DNA of 64,000 nt from DATMER01 sp963844885 (GTDB lineage Bacteria > Acidobacteriota > Thermoanaerobaculia > Multivoradales > UBA5704): positions 992,001-1,056,000 of the forward strand of contig CAWJQA010000012.1 in assembly GCA_963844885.1 (NCBI GenBank), written 5' to 3'. A model generated the notes under the pieces. That model ran no database searches. It was given only the letters and a program-made list of their open reading frames with translations, and was not told the DNA's origin. Made by a program: the position numbers and the translations under genes. Positions within the stretch are counted from its first letter, which is position 1; every line of letters begins with the position of its first letter. Below are positions 41,412 to 50,118 of this stretch, piece by piece.

Positions 41412-41451
41412 GTTCTCCTCCTCTTCTGCTCGCGTTCCAGGACCGTACTAC

Positions 41452-44123
41452 TTACCGAGTCACCGAGCCGGAAGTTTCACTCTCCTCGGCATCGGCGGCA
41501 TTGTGCGCCTCGTCCATCACCCCCAGGATGCCGCCGAACCCGGCCAGCGTCTGGAGATTGAGCCCAGCGGGCTGTTGTTGCTGCTCGCGAAGAGGATACG
41601 GTCCTGCTCCGCGTAGGCGTAGACCAGCGTCGGACCCTGGCCCAGGATGAGGTTCTTGAACGCGGCCCCGTCCTTGCCTTCGGGGATCAGCCCGGAGGCG
41701 GAGTCGAGCACCGAGCCCAGGTTCTGGTAGAAGAAGGCCGAGACGTTCACCTGGCCGTCCTGGCCCAGGAGGTCGCGGAACTTGGGGTGGTTGGCCAGGC
41801 TGACGCCCGACTCGCGCTGCTGGAGCGACCGCTCGAGAAGCGCCTGGCTGGCCGCCGCCACGAGGTAGCCTTCCTCGAACACGTAGTGGACGGACATCTT
41901 CGACTCGGCTCCGGTGCTGCCCGCGATGGTGTAGAAGGTGTGCCCGCCGGACTGCTGCTCGGTGAGCGTCAAGGAGCCCTGGCCGTTCTTGTGCATCTCG
42001 GCGTTCAGCTCCGTCACCGCGAGCTCGAAGGTCTGCTGGAGGCGAGTCGGGTTGTAAACCTCGGCCACCAGCTTCCACGAGGGCGTGGGGAGGAGCGGGC
42101 CGTCCACCGCCATGGCGATCTCACCGCCGAGCGGAGCGGCCAGGTCTTCGCGCACGTCGAAGCCCTGCTCCCGGCGGATCTTCTCCAGCTCGGCCGACAG
42201 GTCCGGGCTGACCTTGATCAGGTCGTCGAGGAGGTCGACCGGCTGCTTCACGATGAAGGCCGCGGCCATGTTCGCGTCGGGCGAGATGAAGGTCAGGGCA
42301 CCCATCGGAGCCGGCGCCGCCAGCCACGAGGCGATGCCCCGCCGCTGCTGGCTGAAGGTGAGGGCCGCGCGGGTGTCCGCCCGCCCGTCCACCTCCTGCC
42401 GGTTGACGATGAAGTGCTGGAGGTCGCGCACACCCAGCGCTTCCTCCTCCGCGTCCGGAGCGTCTTCGGACAGGAATCCGGCCAGGTCGGCGGCGAACAG
42501 CCAGCCGGCGCCGTCCTGGTACTCCTGGGCGATGCGGGCGTGGAAGGACGACGCCTTGAAGGGGTTCGTCCCGCCGTTGGCGATCGCCACGGCCGCGGCA
42601 AGGCTGGGGCCGCTCGGCGACGCCACGAACAGGCCGTTGCCGATCCAGGCGTAGAGGCCGTCGGTGTCCCCGGAGGGGATGTCGGCCGGACTGTTGACGA
42701 TGTGGATCGCGTCCTTGCCGAGATGGGCGTTCTCCTGCTCCAGGACGGCGCGGAAGGACGCCTCGTTCGTCACCTCGGCCAGGATGACCGGCTCTTCGCC
42801 GTTGGCCTGCTTGCTGCCGACCGCGATCGCGACCTCTTCACCCAGGTAGCGGCCCAGGTCGTCGATCTTCGCGATCACTTCGCGGAACTTCTGCTGCTTC
42901 TCGGGGGTGCCGAGCGTCTCGCTCCACCACTGGCGGACCGTGGGGTTGGTCTCGATCCGCTGGTCGAGGATGCGCTGCGTCTCGGCCAGGCTGTGGGCAA
43001 GGTTCGGCAGGGCAACCCAGGCCCGGGTGCCTTCGGGAGCGAGGTCGAGGAGCGCCGTGGAATAGCGCAGGCCGGGGCGCTCGACCTGGGCGTCGATGTC
43101 CTTGCCCAGGGCGGTCAGCTCGGCCAGGAGTTGGTCGTACTTGGCGGCGTTACGGCTCCAGGCGATCTCCTTGGCGATCGGAACCGCCGCCACGCTGGCG
43201 TGGGTGGAGACCTGGTCGCCGGGGTGGAGGATGTCGTCGCGCCGCGCCTGCTTGACGCGCACCTCGCCCTCGACCACCGACACCCGGGTACCCTTCATGC
43301 CGTCGTTGACGGAGAAGATGGTGCCCACCACGGAGACCAGGGCGTCATTCGTGGACACGAACAGGTGCTTGCGATCCTTCTGCTTGGCGGCTTCGACGAT
43401 GACCCGCCCGCCGTCGAGATGGATGGTGTTGCCCTTGCGGCTCGCCTCCAGCGACAGGTTGGCGCGCTCGCTCATCTCGATGCGGGAGCCGTCGGTCATG
43501 CGCACGATCGCGGTCGAGCCCTTGGCGGTGCGGATCTCCTGGCCCTCGTCGAGCGTGTCGCCGGCGCCGACCGGGTGGATGCTCGCGCCGTCCACCTGGA
43601 AGAGGAAGCCCTGGACGGACTCGATGCGGGCCATCTTGGAGCCGCCGGCCATGATCTCCTGGATGAAGAGGAAGATGCCGAAGCCGAGGCCGACCATGAG
43701 GACGGCGGCGAGGCTCTGCCACATCAGGCGGGTCGGACGGTTGCGGTTGGCCGCCACCGGGCGGATCTCGGTCTTGGCATGGCCCTCGCGGGCGTCGCGC
43801 AGAGCGCGGCGGCAGGGCACGCAGCTCCGGGTGTGATCCTCGACGAGGAGCGCCCGGGCGGGCGGCAGCTCGCCGCGGAGCCAGGCCGGGATGGCGGCCT
43901 GGAAATCCTCACACCCGCGGAAGTTGTGGGCGTCATGGGTTTCGGTGGTCTCGGAAATATCGGCGGTCACCGCGGTTTCCAGCCGGTGGACGGGGGCGCC
44001 TTGCGACAGCCGCTCCCAAACCCGGGCCGCGGCCGCCTCGACCACAGCGGGATCGACCGTTTCGCCCGTCACATCGGCGACGGCGCGGTCGAGGATATCG
44101 TCGTTCTTCTTGAAGAGGCTCAT
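41452..44123 (-). CDS. Anti-sigma-like zinc-finger/FecR protein with large C-terminal domain
   Basis: About 890 residues when one frameshift near 41570 is corrected; then the end reads LNLQTLAGFGGILGVMDEAH to the TAA at 41452. From the N-terminus: a helix region; a zinc-finger-like anti-sigma motif (EDHTRSCVPCRRAL, His-x3-Cys-x2-Cys); a membrane segment near 133-153 (LMWQSLAAVLMVGLGFGIFL); a FecR domain (IRTAKGSTAIVRMTDGSRI, then HLFVSTNDALVSVVGTIFSV); and a long periplasmic region resembling DUF3352 (AWIGNGLFVASPSGP, ALTFISPDANMAAAFIV). It starts inside the sigma-factor stop (ATGA), so it probably holds the sigma factor at the membrane and senses an envelope signal. Confidence 0.8.
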
Positions 44124-44701
44124 GAAAATTCTCCTTCCAGCGTTCCCAGCTCCTTCTGAAGCCGGTGGCGCGCGCGGTGCAGGATGACGGCAATCGACGT
44201 CTGGGTGGCTCCGAGCAACTTGGAGATCTCCAGGTTGCCCAGTCCCTCGAAGTAGCGCATGGTGAAGATCTCGGCCTGCCGGGGTGAGAGGCGAGTCATG
44301 GCCTCTCGCAGACGCCGGGCGAGCTCGCGGCTCCCTTGCCGGCGTTCGGGTCCGGGGTCGGCCTTGTCGACGAGGCTTTCGCTCACGCCGTCGAGGTCGA
44401 CGGTCCGGGCGCGTTTGCGGGCCCGGATCAGGTCGAGAGCGGCGTTGACCGCCGCACGGTGCAGGTAGCTTCCGGCGCTCTCCGAGAGGTCCGGCTGCTC
44501 TTCCCGGCGTAAAAGCCGGGTGAACACGGTCTGTAGCACGTCTTCCGCGTCCGCCGCATCCCCGGTGATCCGGTAGGCGGCGCGGTAGACCGCGCCGTGG
44601 TGCTCCCGGAACAGCCCTTCCAGAGCGTCCGGGGGCCTGGTTGCTTCCTTCTCATAGACTGCGGCTTGCACGGTCTTGCCCCTCCTTTCTCCTTCGCTCA
44701 T
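44120..44701 (-). CDS. ECF-type RNA polymerase sigma factor
   Basis: A protein of 193 residues. Region 2 is EGLFREHHGAVYRAAYRITG followed by DAADAEDVLQTVFTRLLRR (core binding and -10 recognition). Region 4 is LSPRQAEIFTMRYFEGLGNL then ISKLLGATQTSIAVILHRAR (-35 recognition HTH). It overlaps the anti-sigma gene by four bases (ATGA). AGGAGG lies 10 bases before ATG. The operon continues into two ABC exporters, which are probably its targets; autoregulation is likely, but I could not define the promoter motif. Confidence 0.9.
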   Translation of the reverse strand: MSEGERRGKTVQAAVYEKEATRPPDALEGLFREHHGAVYRAAYRITGDAADAEDVLQTVFTRLLRREEQPDLSESAGSYLHRAAVNAALDLIRARKRARTVDLDGVSESLVDKADPGPERRQGSRELARRLREAMTRLSPRQAEIFTMRYFEGLGNLEISKLLGATQTSIAVILHRARHRLQKELGTLEGEFS

Positions 44702-44812
44702 AGAAACGCGCCTCCTGGAGGATTGTTACAGGGGAGGATACGCCGGGCTCGGCATCAAGGTCAGCCGAAGTCGGCTTCGACATACAGCCGGCCCGACCTA
44801 GCCAAAGATGAC

Positions 44813-44841
44813 TCGACAAAAGTAACTCCTGGTGTTACATT
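44813..44841 (+). promoter_or_regulatory. Promoter and operator of the AbiEi gene
   Basis: TCGACA (44813-44818), 17 bases, TACATT (44836-44841). An inverted repeat GTAAC-N7-GTTAC (44822-44838) covers the spacer and the edge of the -10 box. AbiEi antitoxins are known to repress their own operon through inverted repeats, so this is a plausible autorepression site. Confidence 0.55.
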
Positions 44842-44869
44842 CGCTGAGTCATCTACGTGACCCCTCGTC

Positions 44870-45652
44870 ATGACAGCCTCCCAGTACATCGACCACCTCG
44901 CCTCCCTCGGGCGATATCACTTCACGACGACTGAGGCCGCCGAGACACTCGGGGTCTCGCAAGTGGCCGCCAGAGCCGCGCTCCGCCGCCTGATGCGTCG
45001 AGGCGAGATCGCCGCGCCGTTCCGGAGCTTCCACGTCATCGTTCCGCCTGAATACCGGCGCCTCGGGTGCCTGCCGGGCGAGCAGCTCATCGACCAGCTC
45101 ATGGGCCATCTGGACGAGCCTTACTACGTCGGTCTCCTCAGCGCCGCCGAGCACTACGGAGCTGCCCACCATCGCCCGCAGCAACTGCAGGTGATGACAG
45201 AGAAGAACCGCCCGTCCCTGGAGTGTGGCTCCGTTCGGGTTTCTTTCATCGCCCGAAGTAACGCCCGGGAAATCCCGGTTCGTCTCCTCAACACCCCCCG
45301 AGGGACCCTACGGGTCTCGACTCCCGAAGCGACGGCCCTCGATCTGATGGGCTATCCGGAGCACTGCGCCGGCCTGGACAACGTGGCGACCGTTCTCTCC
45401 GAGCTTGCGGAGTCGCTCGATCCGGACCGGCTCGTGGAGGCGGCGCGCCTCTCACCCCTCCCATGGAGCCAGCGGCTGGGCTATCTCCTGGAACGCCTTG
45501 GCACCGGGGAGGCCGCGGGCTCCCTGGCCGCCTTCGTAGCGGACAAGGCTCCTCCCGTGACTCCCCTCACCCCGGCCGCGCCAATGCAGGGGACTCCCAG
45601 AGATCCTCGCTGGAAGGTGGCCGTCAATGTTACGGTCGAGGCCGAGCCTTGA
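44870..45652 (+). CDS. AbiEi-type antitoxin (type IV TA), orphan
   Basis: A 260-residue protein. A winged-helix N-terminus (YHFTTTEAAETLGVSQVAAR then LRRLMRRGEIAAPFRSFHVI) is followed by the AbiEi_4 region: YYVGLLSAAEHYGAAHHRPQ, then QVMTEKNRPSLECGSVRVSF and LRVSTPEATALDLMGYPEH. The end (RWKVAVNVTVEAEP) is the typical tail. AbiEi represses the operon and counters the nucleotidyltransferase toxin AbiEii, which blocks protein synthesis by modifying tRNA. Only 11 codons of a toxin gene follow. The winged helix and operator are intact, so the protein may still act as a repressor. Confidence 0.85.
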   Translation: MTASQYIDHLASLGRYHFTTTEAAETLGVSQVAARAALRRLMRRGEIAAPFRSFHVIVPPEYRRLGCLPGEQLIDQLMGHLDEPYYVGLLSAAEHYGAAHHRPQQLQVMTEKNRPSLECGSVRVSFIARSNAREIPVRLLNTPRGTLRVSTPEATALDLMGYPEHCAGLDNVATVLSELAESLDPDRLVEAARLSPLPWSQRLGYLLERLGTGEAAGSLAAFVADKAPPVTPLTPAAPMQGTPRDPRWKVAVNVTVEAEP

Positions 45653-45684
45653 TCCCCTCCGCGGACGACGCCGACATAGGATGA
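45649..45684 (+). pseudogene. Five-prime stub of an AbiEii toxin gene
   Basis: TTG 45649 overlaps the antitoxin stop by TTGA and begins (L/M)IPSA, like the usual MIP start of AbiEii toxins. The frame stops after 11 codons (DDADIG), and no nucleotidyltransferase motif lies downstream before the next gene. The toxin body seems deleted. The identification rests on position and only four or five residues. Confidence 0.4.
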
Positions 45685-45730
45685 GACTCGAGGGAGACCT
45701 CCTCGCCGGAGAGATAGAGGAGGGATACCG

Positions 45731-45892
45731 TTAGTTAGCCGGCTGCTGCTTAGGCGGTGGAAGAACGGGTGCCCGATCTTGGCTCTCGAGTCTGACGAGC
45801 TCCTGATAGATCTTCTCGATGTCGAAATCGAAGCGTGATGCTTGTTCCTGCCTGATTCGCTGGACCTCGTCGACAATAGGGTCAAAGCTCAT
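45731..45892 (-). CDS. Small partner protein (putative antitoxin) of the PIN toxin
   Basis: A protein of 53 residues: MSFDPIVDEVQRIRQEQASR then FDFDIEKIYQELVRLESQD and a proline-rich end. It is short, acidic and helical, as expected of a toxin-binding peptide. Similar small proteins follow PIN genes of this type. Its ATG lies inside the 3' end of the PIN gene (11-base overlap), so the toxin gene comes first, the reverse of the usual order. No DNA-binding domain is visible. Confidence 0.65.
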   Translation of the reverse strand: MSFDPIVDEVQRIRQEQASRFDFDIEKIYQELVRLESQDRAPVLPPPKQQPAN

Positions 45893-46367
45893 GAGAGACC
45901 TCCAGGAGTTCCTCGGGTGTGCAAATGACGGAAGGAAAGTGGCCCAGTGACTCGATGACTTCACGCACGCGCGGAAGGCTTTCCGCGTGCGCTATGTGCG
46001 TGCAATTCCAGGTGAGGAGGAAATCGACGCTATGCACAGCGCAGACCGCGATGTGGAATGCGTCCTGTGCCGCTTTGACGGGGAGTGCCCCACCGCGGAT
46101 AATCGCCGCGGCCAGGTCGCGAACCGTCGGCGAGATGTGGAGTCGAGGAAGATCGGAAAGGACGAGTAGACGTCTTGCGGCTGCGTCGGCGTCACCGGCC
46201 GCCGACTCCGAAACGACGACCTCGGACACAACAAGGTCGAAGTCGGCTCGGCGTCGCTCCCACCATTCGCGTGTAATGGTCTGGTGAGCCGCGACGATGA
46301 TATCTCGGGATGGCCAAGCTGTGAGGTAGCTCACGACGGTCGTTTCTATGTAGACGCGTTTCTTCAC
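45882..46367 (-). CDS. PIN-domain (VapC-like) toxin
   Basis: A protein of 161 residues from GTG 46367: KRVYIETTVVSYLTAWPSRD begins the fold. The acidic residues are E7 (the place of the usual first Asp), then VVSEVVVSESAAGD and AAQDAFHIAVCAVHSVDFLL; the final part is LTWNCTHIAHAES. This resembles VapC family ribonucleases, although IETT replaces the common xDTS. A TAGAAT box lies about 6 bases before the GTG, so the mRNA may be leaderless. A GTGGGG/CCCCAC inverted repeat lies at about 46386-46408. This is the only TA locus of the window that seems complete. Confidence 0.8.
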   Translation of the reverse strand: MKKRVYIETTVVSYLTAWPSRDIIVAAHQTITREWWERRRADFDLVVSEVVVSESAAGDADAAARRLLVLSDLPRLHISPTVRDLAAAIIRGGALPVKAAQDAFHIAVCAVHSVDFLLTWNCTHIAHAESLPRVREVIESLGHFPSVICTPEELLEVSHEL

Positions 46368-46631
46368 AGACCAATTCTACCGCTGCCGTGGGGAAAATAC
46401 TACCCCACCGCCGCGAGGAGCCACTCCGGGCCTGCCCCTCCTAACTGCGGAGACCTGCGGAGGCCGTTGACCCGCCCCCTGATCGCGGCGGCAGGATCAA
46501 AACCCCGGCAGTCGGCTTTCGCGGCGGGCGGAGGTGTGCTCAAAGCGCGGATGGCCGTGTGCGGGTGAGCGGCGGAATCGCGCCGTTTGGTTTCGTCCGC
46601 TTGACCGCCCGGGTTAGCCAATGTTTGGACA

Positions 46632-47402
46632 TCAGGGGCGGCGGTAGCCGTCCCCTGCATGTCCCGTCGGGTTAGCCGATTTCTCGGGTACTGTTATGCC
46701 AAGAAAGTGAACACATTTATAGTACGTCAAGAGCCATGCCGACATGCTCTGGTTGTCCGGCAAGATACAATAACGGTAGCATAAAACCTCTCCGGCCCTG
46801 TGGACAGGTTGTTCGAGCATGGCGCTCACTATTCGTCCTGCACTTCTATCCACCCGAAAGAGTTCCGTGTCTATCCCATCCCAAGCCCACGCAAACACAC
46901 GAAAGCCTCGGTCAAGGGGCCGCCGAAAGTGATGATAATATAGACCGATAATATTACGTTCCGGAACTTTGCTTAGCCTGACCAAGTCAACGTCGTACAC
47001 TCCGACCGTTCCCAGGTGAATTCCTGCAGAAGTTCGAGCCTGCACCTCACGGGTGATGTTTAGGATTAAGTTCTTTAGCCCTGACTTCTTAGGCAGTGCT
47101 AGCCCTCGTAGCACAGACCGGTTCGCTTCTGCGGCATCTGGATGATCTCCAACATCAAAGCGGGAAGAGGTGGCAAAAAGAAAATACTCATCGTCGAGCG
47201 CCGCGGATCCGTTGCACGCCAAACAACTTGGCACTGTGATCAAGTTACTAGGTCGAGGTTTTGCGAATAGCGCTTTCGGTGGGATGTGGTCGCGCGTGTC
47301 CGCCAAGCGGACGCCGCAGTACACACACAGACTCTTGCGCTTTCTTCCCATACGTTGTTTATCCGTGGCTAAGACGTTGGTGTCGATCAGAACACGAGTC
47401 AC
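46632..47402 (-). CDS. HNH endonuclease-like protein occupying a toxin position
   Basis: The frame gives up to 256 residues from GTG 47402, or 239 from ATG 47351. The natural HNH protein probably begins MGRKRKSLCVYCGVRL. The zinc and active-site elements are CVYCG, TRDHIPPKALF (Asp-His) and VPSCLACNGSAALDDEYFLF (Cys-x2-Cys-Asn). The C-terminal part is unknown (IIGLYYHHFRRPLDRGFRVF, LTYYKCVHFLGI). The first 17 residues instead match the start of a PIN toxin (TRVLIDTNVLA) in the same frame, so translation may begin at the old toxin start. GC is clearly lower than its neighbours, a sign of transfer. Confidence 0.68.
   Translation of the reverse strand: MTRVLIDTNVLATDKQRMGRKRKSLCVYCGVRLADTRDHIPPKALFAKPRPSNLITVPSCLACNGSAALDDEYFLFATSSRFDVGDHPDAAEANRSVLRGLALPKKSGLKNLILNITREVQARTSAGIHLGTVGVYDVDLVRLSKVPERNIIGLYYHHFRRPLDRGFRVFAWAWDGIDTELFRVDRSAGRIVSAMLEQPVHRAGEVLCYRYCILPDNQSMSAWLLTYYKCVHFLGITVPEKSANPTGHAGDGYRRP
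47352..47402 (-). pseudogene. Five-prime stub of a VapC toxin fused to the HNH frame
   Basis: GTG 47402 overlaps the antitoxin stop (GTGA). The 17 residues VTRVLIDTNVLATDKQR hold the PIN start motif with the first catalytic Asp. After that the HNH protein starts in frame. The rest of the toxin is absent. Confidence 0.6.
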
Positions 47403-47632
47403 GCCTTGGAACCCCGGTTGTAGATCTCATCTCTGGTGGGATAGGGCGGACCGCCAAGGGACAGGCCGGCCCGCATCCGCGCGAGCATCCGGTTGCGCGC
47501 CTCCTTGCGAGCTCTCTCGCTGGACGCGAGCGGCAGGAACGTGACGATTACCCGAGCTTCCCGCAAGCCTTCGGGCTGCTCCAGCAGCTCAACCTGCCCG
47601 TCTCTGTAGATTCCCTCGATGGCTGTGAGCAC
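47399..47632 (-). CDS. AF2212-like antitoxin
   Basis: A protein of 77 residues from GTG 47632, with AAAGGAG 7 bases upstream: LTAIEGIYRDGQVELLEQPE, then LREARVIVTFLPLASSERAR, and a basic/helical end that wraps toxins. This is the AF2212/PG0164-like (DUF104) antitoxin family that pairs with PIN toxins. Its PIN partner is reduced to 17 codons and replaced by an HNH gene. Upstream lies the 42-bp palindromic array. Earlier in-frame starts run through that array and are unlikely. Confidence 0.7.
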   Translation of the reverse strand: MLTAIEGIYRDGQVELLEQPEGLREARVIVTFLPLASSERARKEARNRMLARMRAGLSLGGPPYPTRDEIYNRGSKA

Positions 47633-47709
47633 CTTGGGCTCCTTTTCGTTCCCGGTCGAGAGGTCCGTCTCTCCACATGACGATATCATCTCACATCCGC
47701 CGGCCTTGA

Positions 47710-48085
47710 GAGCCTCGTCGAGGAGGGAACAAACCGTTCCCCACTCATCGAGAGGCTCGTCAACGAGGGAACGAACCGTTCCCCACAATTCGAGAGGCTC
47801 GTCAAGGAGGGAACGAACCGTTCCCCACTATTCGAGAGGCTCGTCAAGGAGGGAACGGACCGTTCCCCGCTAATCGAGAGGCTCGTCAAGGAGGGAACGA
47901 ACCGTTCCCCACTCATCGAGAGGCTCATCAGGAGGGAACGAACCGTTCCCCGCTATTAGAGAGGCTCATCGAGGAGGGAACGAACCGTTCCCCACTCATC
48001 GAGAGGCTCGTCGAGGAGGGAACGAACCGTTCCCCGCTATTCGAGAGGCTCATCGAGGAGGGAACGGACTGTTTCCTCCTCGACG
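47710..48085. repeat. 42-bp palindromic tandem array, about 9 copies
   Basis: Each unit holds the hairpin GGGAACG-AAC-CGTTCCC followed by a link of about 25 bases that includes CGAGAGGCTCGTCAAG. Units are 39-42 bp, and the linkers are as conserved as the hairpins. It lies between the divergent AF2212-like antitoxin (-) and the PLP decarboxylase (+). Some frames are open across it (14-residue repeats), but no start or ribosome site supports coding. Confidence 0.92.
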
Positions 48086-48159
48086 AGCGGGAGAAGGCGC
48101 CCCCGCCAGGGCTTGTTACACTCCCTGGCGGACCGGCTCGCCATCCCGAGGAGATCTCG

Positions 48160-49734
48160 ATGAGGATCGACAGTCACAGGCAGGCGGAAAACCCGGCGGA
48201 GGACTCCGCCGACGCGCTGCTCGAACGCATCCGCCAGCTCGAACGCGCGGCCCGGCCTTTGGACCCGGGCGTCACCGGCCGCAGGCGGTTGCGGAACGCG
48301 GTGGTGGCCTCGTCCGAGCGGTTCCTCCGGACGGTCGACGATCTCAACGGCTACCAGGACACCGAGGACAAGGGGCTCGGCCTTCTGAAGGCGCCGATCT
48401 CCGAGCTCGGCATCCCGATCGAAGAGGCTCTCGCGATCCTGGACCGGGACGTGGTCCGTCCCGGAGGCAACCCCGCCTCGCCTGCCCATCTGGCCTACAT
48501 CCCGGGCGGCGGCATCTATCACTCGGCGCTGGCGGACTTCCTGGCGTCGGTCCACAACAAGTATGCGGGCATCTTCTTCACTGGCCCGGGACCGGTGCGG
48601 ATGGAAAACATGATCCTCCGCTGGGTGGCGGACTTGCTCGGCTATCCGGCCACGGCCGGCGGCAACATCGCATCCGGCGGCAGCCTCGCGAATCTGGCGG
48701 CGATCGTCGCGGCCCGAGATGCCCACGGTCTCAAAGGGGCCGACTTCGCGTCCGCCGTGGTCTATCTCACCGACCAGGCCCACCACTGCATCGAGAAGGC
48801 TCTGCGGATCGCCGGTCTGGGTGAGGCCCAGATCCGGCACGTGCCGATCGACGACCGCTTCCGGATGCGGACCGATGCGCTGGAGGAGGCCGTGGCCGCG
48901 GACCGCGCCCGGGATCTCAGGCCCTGGCTGATCATCGCGGCCGCCGGCACCACCGATACCGGCGCCGTGGATCCGCTGGACGCCATCGCCACCATCGCCG
49001 AACGGGAGGGCTGCTGGTTCCACGTCGATGCCGCGTACGGCGGCTTCTTCCTGATGACCGAGCACGGCCGGAGCCTGCTCAAAGGCATCGAGAGGTCCGA
49101 CTCGGCCGTCCTCGATCCCCACAAGAGCCTCTTCCTCCCCTGGGGCGCCGGCGTGGTGGTGGTCCGCGACGTGGAGACGCTCGCCGCCTCCAACTCCTAC
49201 TCCGGCGCCTACATGCAGGACGCCATGCGGGAGCCCAACGAGATCTCCCCCGCCGACGTCTCCCCCGAGCTCTCCAAACCGTTCCGGGCGCTCCGGATGT
49301 GGCTGCCGCTGATCCTCCTCGGGACGAAGCCGTTCGCGGCGGCGCTCGACGAGAAGCTGCTGCTGGCCCGCTACTTCCACCGCGAGATCCAGACCCGCGG
49401 CTTCGAGGCCGGCCCGGCGCCGGACCTGTCCGCCGTCACCTTCCGCTTCGCGCCCCCGGGCGCCGGTCTGGACGAGACCAACCGGATGAATCAGGAGATC
49501 GTCGACAATCTCCGGAAGGACGGCCGGATCTTCCTCTCCTCGACGAGGCTCGACGGCCGCTTCATCCTCCGCATGGTGGCCCTGTCGTTCCGGACCCACC
49601 GCAAGACGGTGGATCTCGCCCTTCAGCTTCTCGGAGAGGAGGCGGCCCGGCTCGTCAGCCTGTGTCTCCCTCAAACACGATCGAGCGCATCCAACTCCTC
49701 GGGGGTCGGCACATACCCGGAACCTTCCCGGTGA
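48160..49734 (+). CDS. PLP-dependent group II amino-acid decarboxylase
   Basis: A protein of 524 residues related to aromatic-L-amino-acid and glutamate decarboxylases. The substrate-entry part is HLAYIPGGGIYHSALADFLA; the PLP phosphate region is TAGGNIASGGSLANLAAIVA; PLP stacking His lies in YLTDQAHHCIEKALRIAG; and VDAAYGGFFLMTEHG carries the Asp. K322 in DPHKSLFLPWG binds PLP. It probably makes an amine or couples to another step; the substrate cannot be read. The start ATG is 40 bases after the first frame possibilities and follows GAGGAGATCTCG. The last 25 residues (after about 49660) look unlike the family. Confidence 0.85.
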   Translation: MRIDSHRQAENPAEDSADALLERIRQLERAARPLDPGVTGRRRLRNAVVASSERFLRTVDDLNGYQDTEDKGLGLLKAPISELGIPIEEALAILDRDVVRPGGNPASPAHLAYIPGGGIYHSALADFLASVHNKYAGIFFTGPGPVRMENMILRWVADLLGYPATAGGNIASGGSLANLAAIVAARDAHGLKGADFASAVVYLTDQAHHCIEKALRIAGLGEAQIRHVPIDDRFRMRTDALEEAVAADRARDLRPWLIIAAAGTTDTGAVDPLDAIATIAEREGCWFHVDAAYGGFFLMTEHGRSLLKGIERSDSAVLDPHKSLFLPWGAGVVVVRDVETLAASNSYSGAYMQDAMREPNEISPADVSPELSKPFRALRMWLPLILLGTKPFAAALDEKLLLARYFHREIQTRGFEAGPAPDLSAVTFRFAPPGAGLDETNRMNQEIVDNLRKDGRIFLSSTRLDGRFILRMVALSFRTHRKTVDLALQLLGEEAARLVSLCLPQTRSSASNSSGVGTYPEPSR

Positions 49735-49851
49735 GTCTTCAGCGAACGCTCGATCTGTGGCAGGCTTCATCTTACCCTACCTTGCGGGTCGACTCCGAGG
49801 TTCTGGAGTGGTTAGTTGCCTGAATCTGATTTTCAGACTACCCTTGGAGCC

Positions 49852-50118
49852 ATGAACCACCGAGTCACGGCAACCGAGGCAGCCAGACAGTTTTCGGATC
49901 TGCTGAACCGGGTCCGGTACGAGGGCGACCTTCATCATCACTGAGGAGGCGAGGAGGTCGGTCAACTTGCTCCTCCTCCGCCCAGCCGGCCGACGACTTT
50001 GCGCCACCTCTTCGAGATTCTGGGCCGCGAGGCCTCTCCAGACCCGGACTTTGCCGGCGATCTCGAGGCCATCCAACGCGACCAGCCTTCCGTAGGCGAG
50101 ACGCCTTGGCCCTCCTGA
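49852..50118 (+). pseudogene. Phd/YefM-type antitoxin with two frameshifts
   Basis: ATG 49852 with GGAG upstream begins MNHRVTATEAARQFSDLLNR then VRYEG, the typical Phd N-terminus. One base too many near 49923 leads to a stop at 49942-49944. Correcting it, and one further shift near 49950, gives TFIIT then GGEEVGQLAPPPPSRPTTLR, HLFEILGREASPDPDFAGDL and EAIQRDQPSVGETPWPS to TGA 50116, a full-length antitoxin. An inverted repeat TCTGA-TTT-TCAGA at 49827-49839 may be its operator. The toxin start overlaps the restored stop region. Confidence 0.62.

Noticed and set aside
46368..46631. Gene in the GC-rich stretch between the PIN toxin and HNH genes
   Set aside because: No frame with start signals or family resemblance.
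47686..47928. Coding sequence for a 14-residue repeat protein
   Set aside because: Several frames are open through the array simply because 42 is a multiple of 3; no ribosome site or non-repetitive domain.
47710..48085. CRISPR array from regular palindromic repeats
   Set aside because: The linkers are as conserved as the hairpins, and no cas gene is present.
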